Shown here: positions 53,454-62,641 of the stretch, piece after piece
Layout of the letters: the number at the start of each line of letters is the position of its first letter
Numbering within the stretch: the first letter of the stretch is position 1
NCBI GenBank assembly: GCA_018401935.1
Contig: JAGYJQ010000015.1
Coordinates: 1-64,000, forward strand
Length of the DNA stretch: 64,000 bases
From: Balneolaceae bacterium
Lineage (GTDB): Bacteria > Bacteroidota > Rhodothermia > Balneolales > Balneolaceae
Direction of reading: 5' to 3'
Notes under the pieces: generated by a model
The model's input: the letters and a program-made list of their open reading frames with translations, nothing else
What the model was told of the DNA's origin: nothing
The model's database searches: none
Translations under genes and position numbers: made by a program

Positions 53454-54308
53454 ATGTCTACTCGTGCAGAAATAGAATCACTTATGTTTTTGATGGAAGA
53501 TCCTGATCCATTTGTGCAGGAGCAAGTCCAGCTTCGGTTTATGGAGTTAGGAGATCGCGCCATACCCTTAATTGATCAGATACGTGTCCAAACCAAGGAT
53601 AAAGAAGAAAAAAAGCGAGCGAAAGACGTACTCCATAAGCTCACCTTTTCCTCGCTTAAAGTAGATTTTGCTGAGCTTCTGCTAGAAGGTGTTGGTAACC
53701 GCGCGCAACTGGAACGGGCTGTTATCACTCTTGCACGGTTTGGACACCCAACCTTACGAGAATCTGACTATGTAAAAACCCTGGATCATTTCGCAGATAT
53801 GATTCGTCCTAGCTTGCGGTACAAACGAAGTGAGAGGGAAAAAATGCGCATCCTCATGAAATTTATCTTTGAGGATTTGAATTTTCAGGGCGATAACAAG
53901 GATTATCATAATCCGGCTAATGGATTTATTGATCAGGTAATTGAGCGAAGAAAAGGATTACCTATATCTCTGAGTTTAGTGGCCATGTTTATTGCGCGCC
54001 GTCTTCAATTACCTGTTTTTGGGGTAAATATGCCTATTCATTTCATGTTGGCCTTTGTAGGTGAAAAAGAAGAACAACTTATCGACCCTTATGATCAAGG
54101 AGCTGAGGTAAGTTATGACCAGTGCTATTTCTTTTTAAAAAAGAACAATGTTACACCGAAGCCAGAGCATTTCAAGATGGCTTCCGATAGAGATATTTTA
54201 GCTCGATGCATTAGAAATTTAATGCATAGTTATGAGCGAAACGAAGAACATGAGCGGGTACAGGAGTTAAAAAGTCTTTTGGGATTAGTGGAAGGGGAAG
54301 CGGTTTAG
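53454..54308 (+). CDS. SirB1/transglutaminase-like family protein
   Basis: 284 residues. The central SirB1-type domain is recognised by NPANGFIDQVIERRKGLPIS (about 147-166), FIARRLQLPVFGVNMPIHFM (about 173-192) and LIDPYDQG. The family, including E. coli YchA (SirB1), has a transglutaminase-like fold but no proven catalysis. The N-terminus (about 1-70) looks like a HEAT-type helical repeat. The gene is divergent from arcA. Function unknown. Confidence 0.85.
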   Translation: MSTRAEIESLMFLMEDPDPFVQEQVQLRFMELGDRAIPLIDQIRVQTKDKEEKKRAKDVLHKLTFSSLKVDFAELLLEGVGNRAQLERAVITLARFGHPTLRESDYVKTLDHFADMIRPSLRYKRSEREKMRILMKFIFEDLNFQGDNKDYHNPANGFIDQVIERRKGLPISLSLVAMFIARRLQLPVFGVNMPIHFMLAFVGEKEEQLIDPYDQGAEVSYDQCYFFLKKNNVTPKPEHFKMASDRDILARCIRNLMHSYERNEEHERVQELKSLLGLVEGEAV

Positions 54309-54403
54309 TGGGTTATATAGATTAGGTGAGTAAAATTAAGCGTATTATGCTGAAATAGGTAGAAAAAGGTCGTATTTTACTCTTTTAATTTAATCAAAGC
54401 TTC

Positions 54404-56014
54404 ATGAGCACAACGGCTACCGCCGATACAGGTATTTCTGTTGAAGCCTTAAAACGGCGCACGTTTGCGATTATATCACACCCCGATGCAGGTAAGACAA
54501 CGCTTACCGAAAAACTATTGCTGTATGGTGGAGCGATTCACGAAGCGGGTTCTGTGCGTGCTCGTAAGGCCTCTCATCATGCCGCTTCAGATTGGATGGC
54601 CATTGAAAAAGAGAGAGGTATATCGGTAACCTCTTCGGTTATGCGCTTCGAAAAGGATGGTATTAAGTATAATTTACTGGACACACCTGGGCACAAAGAC
54701 TTCTCCGAGGATACTTTACGAACCTTGGTAGCAGCCGATTCCGGGCTCATGGTTATCGATGTGGCAAAGGGAGTTGAGGAACAAACCGAAAAACTCTTTG
54801 AAGTGTGTAAGCTACGCGAAGTTCCGGTCATCACTTTTGTAAACAAGTGTGATCGTCCAGGGATGGAGCCACTGGAAGTACTCAGTAATATTGAAAATAA
54901 GCTTGGAATAGAGGCTGTCCCTGCCAGTTGGCCCATGGGATATGGGCAAAAATTTCAAGGTATTTATGATGTTCAGGCGAAAAAAGTACATGTGTATGAA
55001 AAGGCCGATCATGGCGCAAAAAAAGCGATTACCGACTTGCTTAGCCCAGAAGAGGCGTTAGATAGAAGTAATTTGTCAGATCTGGAGAAAGACGCTTTTT
55101 TAGAAGAGCTAATGCTTATTGACGATATGTATGCTGGAATGGATCCTGATTTATACAATGCAGGTAAAGTAACCCCCGTTTTTTTCGGAAGTGCGTTAAA
55201 TAATTTTGGGCTGGATGTATTCTTACATTATTTCCATCGCTTAGCCCCACCTCCCCAAGGATATGAGCATACTAAGGGAGAGAAGCGAGGACTAGAAGAT
55301 GAATTTTCGGGTTTTATTTTTAAGATGCAGGCCAATATGAATCCAGGTCATAGAGACTGTGCAGCCTTTATTCGCATAGCTTCGGGTAAGTTTACGAGAG
55401 GGCAAGAAGTGGTGGTTGCCCATACTGGAAAGAAATTAAAATTGGCCACGCCTCATACCCTTATGGGGGATGAGCGGCAGTTATTAGAAGAAGCTTATCC
55501 GGGTGATATTGTGTCCATTTTTAATCCTGGAGATTTTCGTATTGGGACCACAGTCTATGCTAAAAACCCTGTTCAATTTGACATTATTCCCCTATTTACT
55601 CCGGAACATTTTCAAAAAGTTGCTACCAAAGATCCATTCAAACGGAAACAATTAAGAGAAGGGTTGCAGCAGCTCTCAGAAGAGGGAGTAGTCCACGTTT
55701 TTGAAGTACCTAACGGAGTGGGAAATGAACTTCTATTAGGTACCGTTGGGGTATTACAGTTCGAAGTAGTAGAACATAGAATGAGAGAAGAGTACAATGT
55801 AGATCTAGTTAAAACACCCGTGGCCTATCACTGCGCTAGGTGGCTGCCTAACAATAGAGCCGATATAATTTCGAAGTTGGAATCGGCCTACTCAACCCAT
55901 GTAACAAAGGACATGGAAGAAAATCCAATTGTTCTTTTTGACTCTATGTACGCCCTTCAACAGGCCGAGGAAAAAGTCGGAGCCCAGCACCTATTTAAGT
56001 TTAAGCAAGGTTAA
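54404..56014 (+). CDS. prfC: peptide chain release factor 3
   Basis: Translational GTPase that recycles RF1/RF2 after termination. The 536 residues have G1 SHPDAGKTT (about 26-34), switch I with ERGISVTSS (about 67-75), G3 DTPGHKDF (about 90-97), G4 NKCDRPG (about 146-152) and RF3-specific blocks such as PVAYHCARWLP. Its own promoter region is 95 bases. It is followed by the GNAT gene after 20 bases, so cotranscription is possible. Confidence 0.97.
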   Translation: MSTTATADTGISVEALKRRTFAIISHPDAGKTTLTEKLLLYGGAIHEAGSVRARKASHHAASDWMAIEKERGISVTSSVMRFEKDGIKYNLLDTPGHKDFSEDTLRTLVAADSGLMVIDVAKGVEEQTEKLFEVCKLREVPVITFVNKCDRPGMEPLEVLSNIENKLGIEAVPASWPMGYGQKFQGIYDVQAKKVHVYEKADHGAKKAITDLLSPEEALDRSNLSDLEKDAFLEELMLIDDMYAGMDPDLYNAGKVTPVFFGSALNNFGLDVFLHYFHRLAPPPQGYEHTKGEKRGLEDEFSGFIFKMQANMNPGHRDCAAFIRIASGKFTRGQEVVVAHTGKKLKLATPHTLMGDERQLLEEAYPGDIVSIFNPGDFRIGTTVYAKNPVQFDIIPLFTPEHFQKVATKDPFKRKQLREGLQQLSEEGVVHVFEVPNGVGNELLLGTVGVLQFEVVEHRMREEYNVDLVKTPVAYHCARWLPNNRADIISKLESAYSTHVTKDMEENPIVLFDSMYALQQAEEKVGAQHLFKFKQG

Positions 56015-56034
56015 CCCAAAAAAAACAAAGACAC

Positions 56035-56532
56035 ATGTCTTCAATTAAAGATCCAGTAATGAGCACGCTTACTATAGAGCTTGCCAATCTAGATCTAAAA
56101 AAACATACGCAAGCAATTATTAACTTATTAGACCTATTTTCTAAAGATAAAATGGGTCAAAACGAACCTCTAGAAGAGGGTATCAAAAAAGACATCATTC
56201 AAGAGCTAAGAAATCATCCAACCACCCTGGTTTTCCTGGCGTTCAATGGCGAGAAAGCCATTGGCCTGGTAACGGCTTTCTTAGGTTTTTCAACCTTTAC
56301 CGCAAAGCAAACTCTTAAAATTCATGACCTGGTGGTGCATCCAGAGGCTAGAGGCCTGGGGGTGGGAACCCAACTACTGGATTATGTCCAGGAAGAAGCT
56401 GAACGGAGGGATTGCTCTAAAATTACCTTAGAAGTACGAGAGGACAACCCGGCTAAAAAGCTCTACGAGCGAGAAGGTTTTGAATTTGGTGAACCACGAT
56501 GGTGGTATATGACTAAGGAATTACCTGCTTAG
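56035..56532 (+). CDS. GNAT family N-acetyltransferase
   Basis: 165-residue acetyl-CoA-dependent acyltransferase fold. The CoA-binding loop is HPEARGLGVGTQLLDYV (about 103-119), with the following EVREDNPAKKLYEREGFE block and a C-terminal WWYMTKEL strand. The substrate cannot be read from sequence. The start could be Met1 or Met8. Its 3' end overlaps the convergent lytic transglycosylase by 20 bases. Confidence 0.88.
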   Translation: MSSIKDPVMSTLTIELANLDLKKHTQAIINLLDLFSKDKMGQNEPLEEGIKKDIIQELRNHPTTLVFLAFNGEKAIGLVTAFLGFSTFTAKQTLKIHDLVVHPEARGLGVGTQLLDYVQEEAERRDCSKITLEVREDNPAKKLYEREGFEFGEPRWWYMTKELPA

Positions 56533-57454
56533 CATCTTCAGCTAAAGAGAGTACCGCCTGTTGATACAGTGAGCTCGTATTGTAGCGTAAAATTGCATCT
56601 TTGACATTCCCTTCTATCTCGGTAAAGTGAGCTAAATAATTTGCCACTGAGCGAATGTTATCGGGCATATGATACAGTCCTTGTCCTTCGCTGTTCTTCC
56701 ACCATCTGTTTAGCGAATACGGGATAAATTGGGCATAGGACATAGCCCCTGCATAACTGGATTGTAAGCTCATAACATCCAGCCCGGTTCGCTTACAAAA
56801 ACGCAGCAATTCGATAAGTTGTGCCTCGGCAAAACTGTACCTATAATCTTCTGCCATCATGGAGATGTAGGCATTAAGCGGATTGTAACTACCTTTGTAG
56901 CGGCCAAATTCAGATTCCACCCCTAAAATACCCATGATAATTTCTTTGGGGATACCAAATTCTTTTTCCGCAGCAAGGAGCTCAGCGGAGTAGGTGGTAT
57001 AGAATTCGGCTAATTTATTTTTCTTTATCTCGTAGGCTAGTATTTCTTTATAATCCTCAAAGCTTTCGATTCGGCGTTCGGCGGAACGGGTAAATTTTTC
57101 GGTAATTCCCTCGATGTACTGAAACCTTTCATCGGCTAGATACTCACTTAAATCCCATCCCATGTCGTTGTATTGGCTAACTATTAACGCAATGCGGCGC
57201 TGAATGTCTTCTGGCATACGATCATTGATTTCAGAGGACGGTGCAGAAGATTCTGTGGATTGTGCCTGCGTGGTCTTTCCTCCCAATAAAGCAATACAAA
57301 AAGCAAAAGCGAGTCCATAGCGAAGGATGTGTCGGATTACTTGGTTGATCTCCCGAACCAATGCACGATCGCGGGGCTCTAAACGTGCTAGATTAGTAAT
57401 ACAGGGTTGTCTTTTCTGGGATAAATTCTCAGACACAAAGGGGTGGGGGTTCAT
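56513..57454 (-). CDS. MltB-like lytic murein transglycosylase
   Basis: Cuts peptidoglycan glycan strands with anhydro-sugar formation. The SLT_2/MltB fold is shown by the catalytic-Glu block GILGVESEFGRYKG, then SSYAGAMSYAQFIPYSLNRW and a C-terminal RYNTSSLYQQAV. A hydrophobic signal segment (LAFAFCIALLGG) precedes TTQAQS. The frame is open to 57592. I place the start at the ATG at 57454, giving 313 residues, although an internal TTG closer to the signal segment would give a more normal export signal. It converges with the GNAT gene. Confidence 0.82.
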   Translation of the reverse strand: MNPHPFVSENLSQKRQPCITNLARLEPRDRALVREINQVIRHILRYGLAFAFCIALLGGKTTQAQSTESSAPSSEINDRMPEDIQRRIALIVSQYNDMGWDLSEYLADERFQYIEGITEKFTRSAERRIESFEDYKEILAYEIKKNKLAEFYTTYSAELLAAEKEFGIPKEIIMGILGVESEFGRYKGSYNPLNAYISMMAEDYRYSFAEAQLIELLRFCKRTGLDVMSLQSSYAGAMSYAQFIPYSLNRWWKNSEGQGLYHMPDNIRSVANYLAHFTEIEGNVKDAILRYNTSSLYQQAVLSLAEDAKQVIP

Positions 57455-57720
57455 AGGCCTATCTTTTTCTACATTCAAACGTTGACTCTGAGTATACCAA
57501 AGATTTGCCAAATACATCAAGCAGATTGTACAGGATTTTCGTGGGAATCCCATATGACTATCAACTAGAAATGCCTTATATTTAAAACTCAATAATGTTT
57601 CTTAATAATCCTTGTCATTTTGGGGGTAATCGGGTCATAAAGATATCTACGTTAGGCGGTTCCGATAGCCCAAACCCAATCATATGAGGTAAATACAAAC
57701 CCAATCGAAGAAAGAATATT

Positions 57721-59139
57721 ATGGCTAAAGAATTTGATGTATGTGTAATCGGCTCAGGCCCTGGTGGTTATGTAGCTGCAATTAGAGCTTCACAACTTGG
57801 CTTTTCTACCGCAATTATAGAAAAACGACATCTCGGTGGGGTTTGTTTAAATATTGGATGTATACCAACCAAAGCTCTATTGCGCTCTGCTGAGGTACTC
57901 GAGTCCATTCAACACGCTTCGGATTATGGAATTGAGGTGAGCGGATCTAAAGCAGATTTCGGTGGAATGGTTAAACGTAGCCGCGGTGTGGCCAATAAAA
58001 TGAGTAAAGGGGTTCAGTTCTTGATGAAGGCCAACAAAATCCAGGTATTTATGGGTACAGGGGTTTTTGCTTCTAAAAATGAATTACAGGTTCAGGACGA
58101 ATCCGGGAATGAAACCGAACGAATAAAAGCAAAGCATTTTATCATTGCAACCGGAGCCCGGCCCCGTGTGCTACCTAATCTTCCCATTGATGGAAAAATG
58201 ATCATCGATTCAGAAGTCGCAATGACAATGGAAAAGCAGCCGAAGAAAATGGTTATTGTTGGGGCTGGCGCCATTGGGGTAGAGTTTGCTTATTTCTACC
58301 ATACTATTGGCACAGAGGTAACACTAGTGGAATTACAAAAGACGTTGGTTCCTGTGGAAGATGCTGATGTTGGACGAGAATTGGGTAAAATCTACAAGAA
58401 GAAAGGCATTAATATACTCACCGAGAGTACGGTTGAATCAGTAACCAAAAAAGGGAAAGGCGTTGAGGTAACGATTAATACCAAAAAAGGCGAGCAGATA
58501 GTTGAAGCGGATGTGGTGCTTTCAGCTGTTGGTGTAACTGGTAATGTGGAAGGATTGGGCTTAGAAGAAATTGGCGTTAAAATAGAACGAGGAGCCATAG
58601 TTGTTGACCGTTCTACCTATTCTACTGGAGTGGAGGGTATTTATGCAGTGGGTGATATTATTGGGGCCCCTTGGTTGGCTCATAAAGCCTCTCATGAAGC
58701 CATTGTACTTGTAGAGCAATTGGCGGGTAAACATCCAAAAGCGATTAATTACGAAAATATTCCTGGTTGTACGTACTGTGAGCCACAAGTTGCTTCTGTT
58801 GGGATGACCGAAGCCGCTGCGAAGGAGGCAGGATATGAGGTAAAAGTAGGTAAGTTCCCGTTGTCTGCCAGTGGTAAAGCAACGGCGCTTGGGCACGAAG
58901 AAGGTTTTGTAAAAGTAATCTTTGACGCTAAGTACGGCGAGTGGTTAGGTTGTCATATGATTGGTTTTGGTGTTACAGAAATGATTGCTGAGGCAGTAGT
59001 TGCTAGAGACCTAGAAACCACCGGCCATGAGATTATCAGCGCTGTACATCCTCATCCAACTCTTTCTGAAGCGGTTATGGAAGCAGTAGCTGAAGCGTAT
59101 AACGAAGGAGTTCATCTGGGTACTCCAGTTAAACATTAA
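57721..59139 (+). CDS. lpdA: dihydrolipoyl dehydrogenase (E3)
   Basis: Flavoprotein that reoxidises lipoyl groups of 2-oxoacid dehydrogenase complexes and the glycine cleavage system with NAD+. The 472 residues have FAD motif GSGPGGYVAA (11-20), redox disulfide Cys42/Cys47 in GGVCLNIGC, NAD motif GAGAIGVEFA (about 181-190) and the C-terminal catalytic HPHPTLSEAV. It stands 23 bases before lipB and close to lipA, placing E3 with lipoate attachment and synthesis. Confidence 0.98.
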   Translation: MAKEFDVCVIGSGPGGYVAAIRASQLGFSTAIIEKRHLGGVCLNIGCIPTKALLRSAEVLESIQHASDYGIEVSGSKADFGGMVKRSRGVANKMSKGVQFLMKANKIQVFMGTGVFASKNELQVQDESGNETERIKAKHFIIATGARPRVLPNLPIDGKMIIDSEVAMTMEKQPKKMVIVGAGAIGVEFAYFYHTIGTEVTLVELQKTLVPVEDADVGRELGKIYKKKGINILTESTVESVTKKGKGVEVTINTKKGEQIVEADVVLSAVGVTGNVEGLGLEEIGVKIERGAIVVDRSTYSTGVEGIYAVGDIIGAPWLAHKASHEAIVLVEQLAGKHPKAINYENIPGCTYCEPQVASVGMTEAAAKEAGYEVKVGKFPLSASGKATALGHEEGFVKVIFDAKYGEWLGCHMIGFGVTEMIAEAVVARDLETTGHEIISAVHPHPTLSEAVMEAVAEAYNEGVHLGTPVKH

Positions 59140-59162
59140 GCCGGTAATTCAAAGGCAATGAT

Positions 59163-59912
59163 ATGAAGGGTGAAGCTGCGAAGGCTCGTTCTATTGTAGA
59201 GGTGTATGACCTGGAACGAGCTGCGTATCGCAGTGTTTGGGATCTTCAGAAGCAAGTTCAAGAAGCCCTTATTCAGCAAAAGAGAAACCCGGAACACACT
59301 CAATATACCGCCGCCGATCTGGCGGATATGTTACTTTTTGTGGAACATCCGCACGTGTATACCTTGGGCAAAAGTGGGAATGCCGAACATTTGTTGCGCT
59401 CGGTGGCGGAACTTCATGACCTACAAGCGGAATTTGTTCCTGTAGATCGTGGTGGGGATATTACCTACCATGGCCCTGGGCAGATTGTGGGCTATCCCGT
59501 AATGGATTTGGATCGGCATTTCACCGACATACACAAATATCTTCGTTACCTAGAAGAAGTGCTTATTCGAACCTTAGCGCAGTATGGCCTGAAAGCGGGT
59601 AGGGCAGAGGGGCAAACCGGAGTTTGGCTAGAGGATCGTAAAATTGCGGCTATGGGCATTCGGTCCTCCAGATGGGTAACCATGCATGGTTTCGCTTTAA
59701 ATGTAGCTACAGATTTGAATTATTTTTCTCATATCGTCCCCTGTGGCATCCAAGACAAACAGGTAACCAGCATGCAGGTAGAGTTAGGAACGGAAGTCTC
59801 CATGGATTCGGTTAAAAAACAAATAGTTCAATGTTTTGAAGAGGTGTTTCAAGTGCGAGCTCACTGGGCAGGTACCAGCAAAGAACTAGACGATAAAATT
59901 TCGTATTTTTAA
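59163..59912 (+). CDS. lipB: octanoyltransferase LipB
   Basis: Moves octanoyl from acyl carrier protein onto lipoyl domains, the first step of lipoate assembly. The 249 residues have RGGDITYHGPGQIVGYPVMD (about 98-117), the GRAEGQTGVWLEDRKIAAMG block with the catalytic Lys, and IVPCGIQDKQVTSM with the catalytic Cys (about 196-209). The first 25 residues form an N-terminal extension. lipA follows after 79 bases. Confidence 0.97.
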   Translation: MKGEAAKARSIVEVYDLERAAYRSVWDLQKQVQEALIQQKRNPEHTQYTAADLADMLLFVEHPHVYTLGKSGNAEHLLRSVAELHDLQAEFVPVDRGGDITYHGPGQIVGYPVMDLDRHFTDIHKYLRYLEEVLIRTLAQYGLKAGRAEGQTGVWLEDRKIAAMGIRSSRWVTMHGFALNVATDLNYFSHIVPCGIQDKQVTSMQVELGTEVSMDSVKKQIVQCFEEVFQVRAHWAGTSKELDDKISYF

Positions 59913-59991
59913 TGAGGTGTGCGCCATATGGCGAGCCGTTAGTAGGTTTAATTGCCGTCCGTAACGGGACAGTGCAGCAAGGAGCAAGATT

Positions 59992-60867
59992 ATGATTAAA
60001 GAATTGAATGTAGTAGACCGCTCTACTACCCAGAGAAGACCTGATTGGTTACGTGTAAAGCTTCCTTCTGGGGAAAAATTTAAAGAAGTGCTCGACACCA
60101 TAAACGAGCATAAATTGAACACCGTTTGTTCCGAGGCTCGTTGCCCAAACATGGGAGAGTGCTGGGGAGCAGGAACGGCTACTTTTATGTTACTGGGTGA
60201 TGTGTGTACCCGCTCGTGCGCATTTTGTGCGATTAAAACCGGGAGACCGCCGGCTGAATTGGATTGGGAAGAGCCACTTCGAGTAGCGGATGCTGCTCGT
60301 AAAATGGGTTTAAAACATGTGGTTTTAACGTCCATAAACCGTGACGATCGAAAGGATGGAGGAGCCCCTATTTTTGCCGCTACCCATACCGAATTACGGC
60401 GCGTAATTCCCGGAGTCACCATTGAATCCCTTATTCCTGATTTCAAGGGGGACTGGGAAACCTTGCAAATTGTGCTAGATACCCCTCCCGACGTGTTGAG
60501 TCATAATTTAGAAACCGTGCCCGCGCTGTATCGAAGAGTGCGACCACAAGCCAAATATCAACGGTCTTTGGATTTATTGTTTCGTACAAAAGAAGCGGGT
60601 ATTCGTTCTAAAACAGGTATTATGGTGGGTCTAGGTGAAACTAGAGAGCAGGTGATTGAGCTTATGCAGGATTGCGCGAACCACCAAGTAGACGTGCTTA
60701 CGATTGGGCAGTATATGCAGCCAACTAAAATGCATCATCCAGTGAAAGATTGGATTCATCCGGATCAGTTTGCCGAATACAAAGAAATCGGTGAGCACTT
60801 AGGTATTGAACATGTAGAGAGTGGTCCTTTGGTCCGTTCTTCGTATCATGCCGAGCGTCACGTGTAA
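59992..60867 (+). CDS. lipA: lipoyl synthase LipA
   Basis: Radical-SAM enzyme that inserts two sulfurs into octanoyl groups. The 291 residues contain both cluster motifs: the auxiliary cluster CSEARCPNMGEC (about 44-55) and the SAM cluster CTRSCAFC (about 70-77), followed by GLKHVVLTSINRDD and SHNLETVPALYRRVRP, and the C-terminal RSSYHAE end with its cluster-ligand Ser. AAGGAG lies about seven bases before the ATG, a clear Shine-Dalgarno. Confidence 0.98.
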   Translation: MIKELNVVDRSTTQRRPDWLRVKLPSGEKFKEVLDTINEHKLNTVCSEARCPNMGECWGAGTATFMLLGDVCTRSCAFCAIKTGRPPAELDWEEPLRVADAARKMGLKHVVLTSINRDDRKDGGAPIFAATHTELRRVIPGVTIESLIPDFKGDWETLQIVLDTPPDVLSHNLETVPALYRRVRPQAKYQRSLDLLFRTKEAGIRSKTGIMVGLGETREQVIELMQDCANHQVDVLTIGQYMQPTKMHHPVKDWIHPDQFAEYKEIGEHLGIEHVESGPLVRSSYHAERHV

Positions 60868-60907
60868 TGTGACAGGCTTCTGCGTTTATTAATTAGTCGG
60901 AATTGAA

Positions 60908-61603
60908 ATGGCCGCAACCGTAACGGTACTTTTTATAAGTTATTTGTTAGGCTCTATACCCTCTGCAATTTGGGTGGGTAAGGGCTTTAAAGGAATCGAT
61001 GTACGTGAACATGGAAGCGGAAACGCAGGTACAACCAATACATTTCGAGTCTTAGGAGTGCCTTTTGGGGTGACGGTGTTTGTGTTGGATTTTATGAAAG
61101 GCTTTGTCAGCTCATTTTGGATTAGCGGCTTAGCCTTTCTTTGGTTTAGCGGACCTTTGGCGCCACCGAATTGGGATGTTGAAGCATTTCTCGCTATATC
61201 GTGTGGGATGGCGGCTGTGTTTGGCCACATGTTCCCGGTTTTCGCAGGATTTAAAGGAGGAAAAGGTGCTGCAACGGCTTGTGGAATGCTTTTTGGGATT
61301 GAGCCCATATCCATTGGGATTTCTTTTGCTTTGTTCGGACTTATTGTATGGTCCACTCGATATGTTTCTCTGGCCTCTATCATTGCTACAGGGATTTATC
61401 CTATTACCTTATTAATTATGCGCTTTGGGATGGACAGGTATGTGGATGGAAGCATTATCATGTTTGGCGCCATTATAGCATTTGGAATCATTTATAAACA
61501 CAAAGCTAATATTGGACGGTTGCTAGCCGGCACAGAAAGTAAAGTTGGTGCTAAGGCAACGACCCTGGCAAAGACTGAAGCGAGCACAGTGAAGGTGAAT
61601 TAA
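60908..61603 (+). CDS. plsY: glycerol-3-phosphate acyltransferase PlsY
   Basis: Polytopic membrane enzyme that acylates glycerol-3-phosphate from acyl-phosphate, starting phospholipid synthesis. The 231 residues have the family's three loops: GSIPSAIWVGK (about 16-26), HGSGNAGTTNTFRVLG (about 36-51) and FAGFKGGKGAATACG (about 114-128), with about five helices. It is followed after 9 bases by gpsA, which makes its substrate. The plsX partner is not in the window. Confidence 0.96.
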   Translation: MAATVTVLFISYLLGSIPSAIWVGKGFKGIDVREHGSGNAGTTNTFRVLGVPFGVTVFVLDFMKGFVSSFWISGLAFLWFSGPLAPPNWDVEAFLAISCGMAAVFGHMFPVFAGFKGGKGAATACGMLFGIEPISIGISFALFGLIVWSTRYVSLASIIATGIYPITLLIMRFGMDRYVDGSIIMFGAIIAFGIIYKHKANIGRLLAGTESKVGAKATTLAKTEASTVKVN

Positions 61604-61612
61604 AAGCTAATT

Positions 61613-62641
61613 ATGAGCAAACAACGTATTGGGATTATTGGCGCAGGTAGCTTTGGAACGGCTTTGGCAAAAGTATTCTATGAGGCTGGGAACCAAGTTC
61701 ATGTTTGGGCAAGAGAGCCAGAAATTGTTGCGCATATAAACGCCCACCATGTAAATCCAAGTTATTTATCAGATCTAGTATTACCCGATTCGGTTCGTGC
61801 AGTAGAGGAGCTTTCGGAGGCTGTACAAGGAAAAGATTTATTGGTTTTGGCTACACCCTCGCACACCTTAGGTGATATGGCTAGTCGCATAAAGCCCTTG
61901 CTCAGCGGCAACGAAGTCGTTATAACAGTATCAAAAGGCATTGAAAAGGATAGCTTTAAGACCATGTCACAGGTACTGGTCCATGTACTTGAGGGCGTGA
62001 TTAGCTCTGATCGGATTGGAGTGTTATCCGGGCCAAGCCATGCCGAAGAGGTTGCTCATCAAAAACCAACAACCGTTGTAGCAACATCCTATTCTACCCG
62101 GACGGCAACCTATATTCAGGACACGTGTATGACGCCCATGTTCCGTATTTACGTGAATAATGATGTGGCGGGGGTTGAAATAGGGGGCTCGGTCAAAAAT
62201 ATCATGGCTATTGCTGCCGGAGTTATTGACGGTGCGGGCTGGGGAGATAACACCAAAGCGGCGCTCATTACTCGAGGTTTGCATGAAATGAAACGAATGG
62301 GGGCACATTTTGGGGCGCATACCGATACGTTTTCTGGGCTTACGGGTATGGGAGATTTAATAGTGACCTGTACCTCTCCTCATAGTCGAAACCGCCGGCT
62401 GGGGCATCTCATTGGAGAAGGGAAGAGCCTTGAAGAGATTATAGATGGAATGGAAATGGTGGCCGAAGGCGTTAAAACTACCGAAGCAGTATATTTTTGG
62501 GCACAAAAAAATTCCATCGAAATGCCGATCACTACCGCAGTATATCAGGTGCTTTTCGAAGGGGTAAATCCCATTGATGCAATGACTCAGCTGATGAATC
62601 GAGATCCTAAGCAAGAAGGTTTACAAGACATTTATTCATGA
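61613..62641 (+). CDS. gpsA: NAD(P)-dependent glycerol-3-phosphate dehydrogenase
   Basis: Reduces dihydroxyacetone phosphate to sn-glycerol-3-phosphate for phospholipids. The 342 residues have nucleotide motif GAGSFGTALA (10-19), VITVSKGIEKD (about 104-114), LSGPSHAEEVA, the catalytic-Lys region GGSVKNIMAIAAG and TFSGLTGMGDLIVTC. The stop overlaps the start of the AlbA_2 gene by four bases (ATGA), implying coupled translation. It forms a functional pair with plsY. Confidence 0.97.
   Translation: MSKQRIGIIGAGSFGTALAKVFYEAGNQVHVWAREPEIVAHINAHHVNPSYLSDLVLPDSVRAVEELSEAVQGKDLLVLATPSHTLGDMASRIKPLLSGNEVVITVSKGIEKDSFKTMSQVLVHVLEGVISSDRIGVLSGPSHAEEVAHQKPTTVVATSYSTRTATYIQDTCMTPMFRIYVNNDVAGVEIGGSVKNIMAIAAGVIDGAGWGDNTKAALITRGLHEMKRMGAHFGAHTDTFSGLTGMGDLIVTCTSPHSRNRRLGHLIGEGKSLEEIIDGMEMVAEGVKTTEAVYFWAQKNSIEMPITTAVYQVLFEGVNPIDAMTQLMNRDPKQEGLQDIYS

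Noticed and set aside
59206-59445. Overlapping plus-strand frames inside lipB
   Set aside because: They are alternative-frame shadows. lipB motifs run uninterrupted through the region.
18439-60907. Shared 10-mer CGGAATTGAA in three intergenic regions (18439, 53419, 60898)
   Set aside because: Distances to the following start codons differ widely and chance recurrence of some 10-mer is expected in 64 kb.
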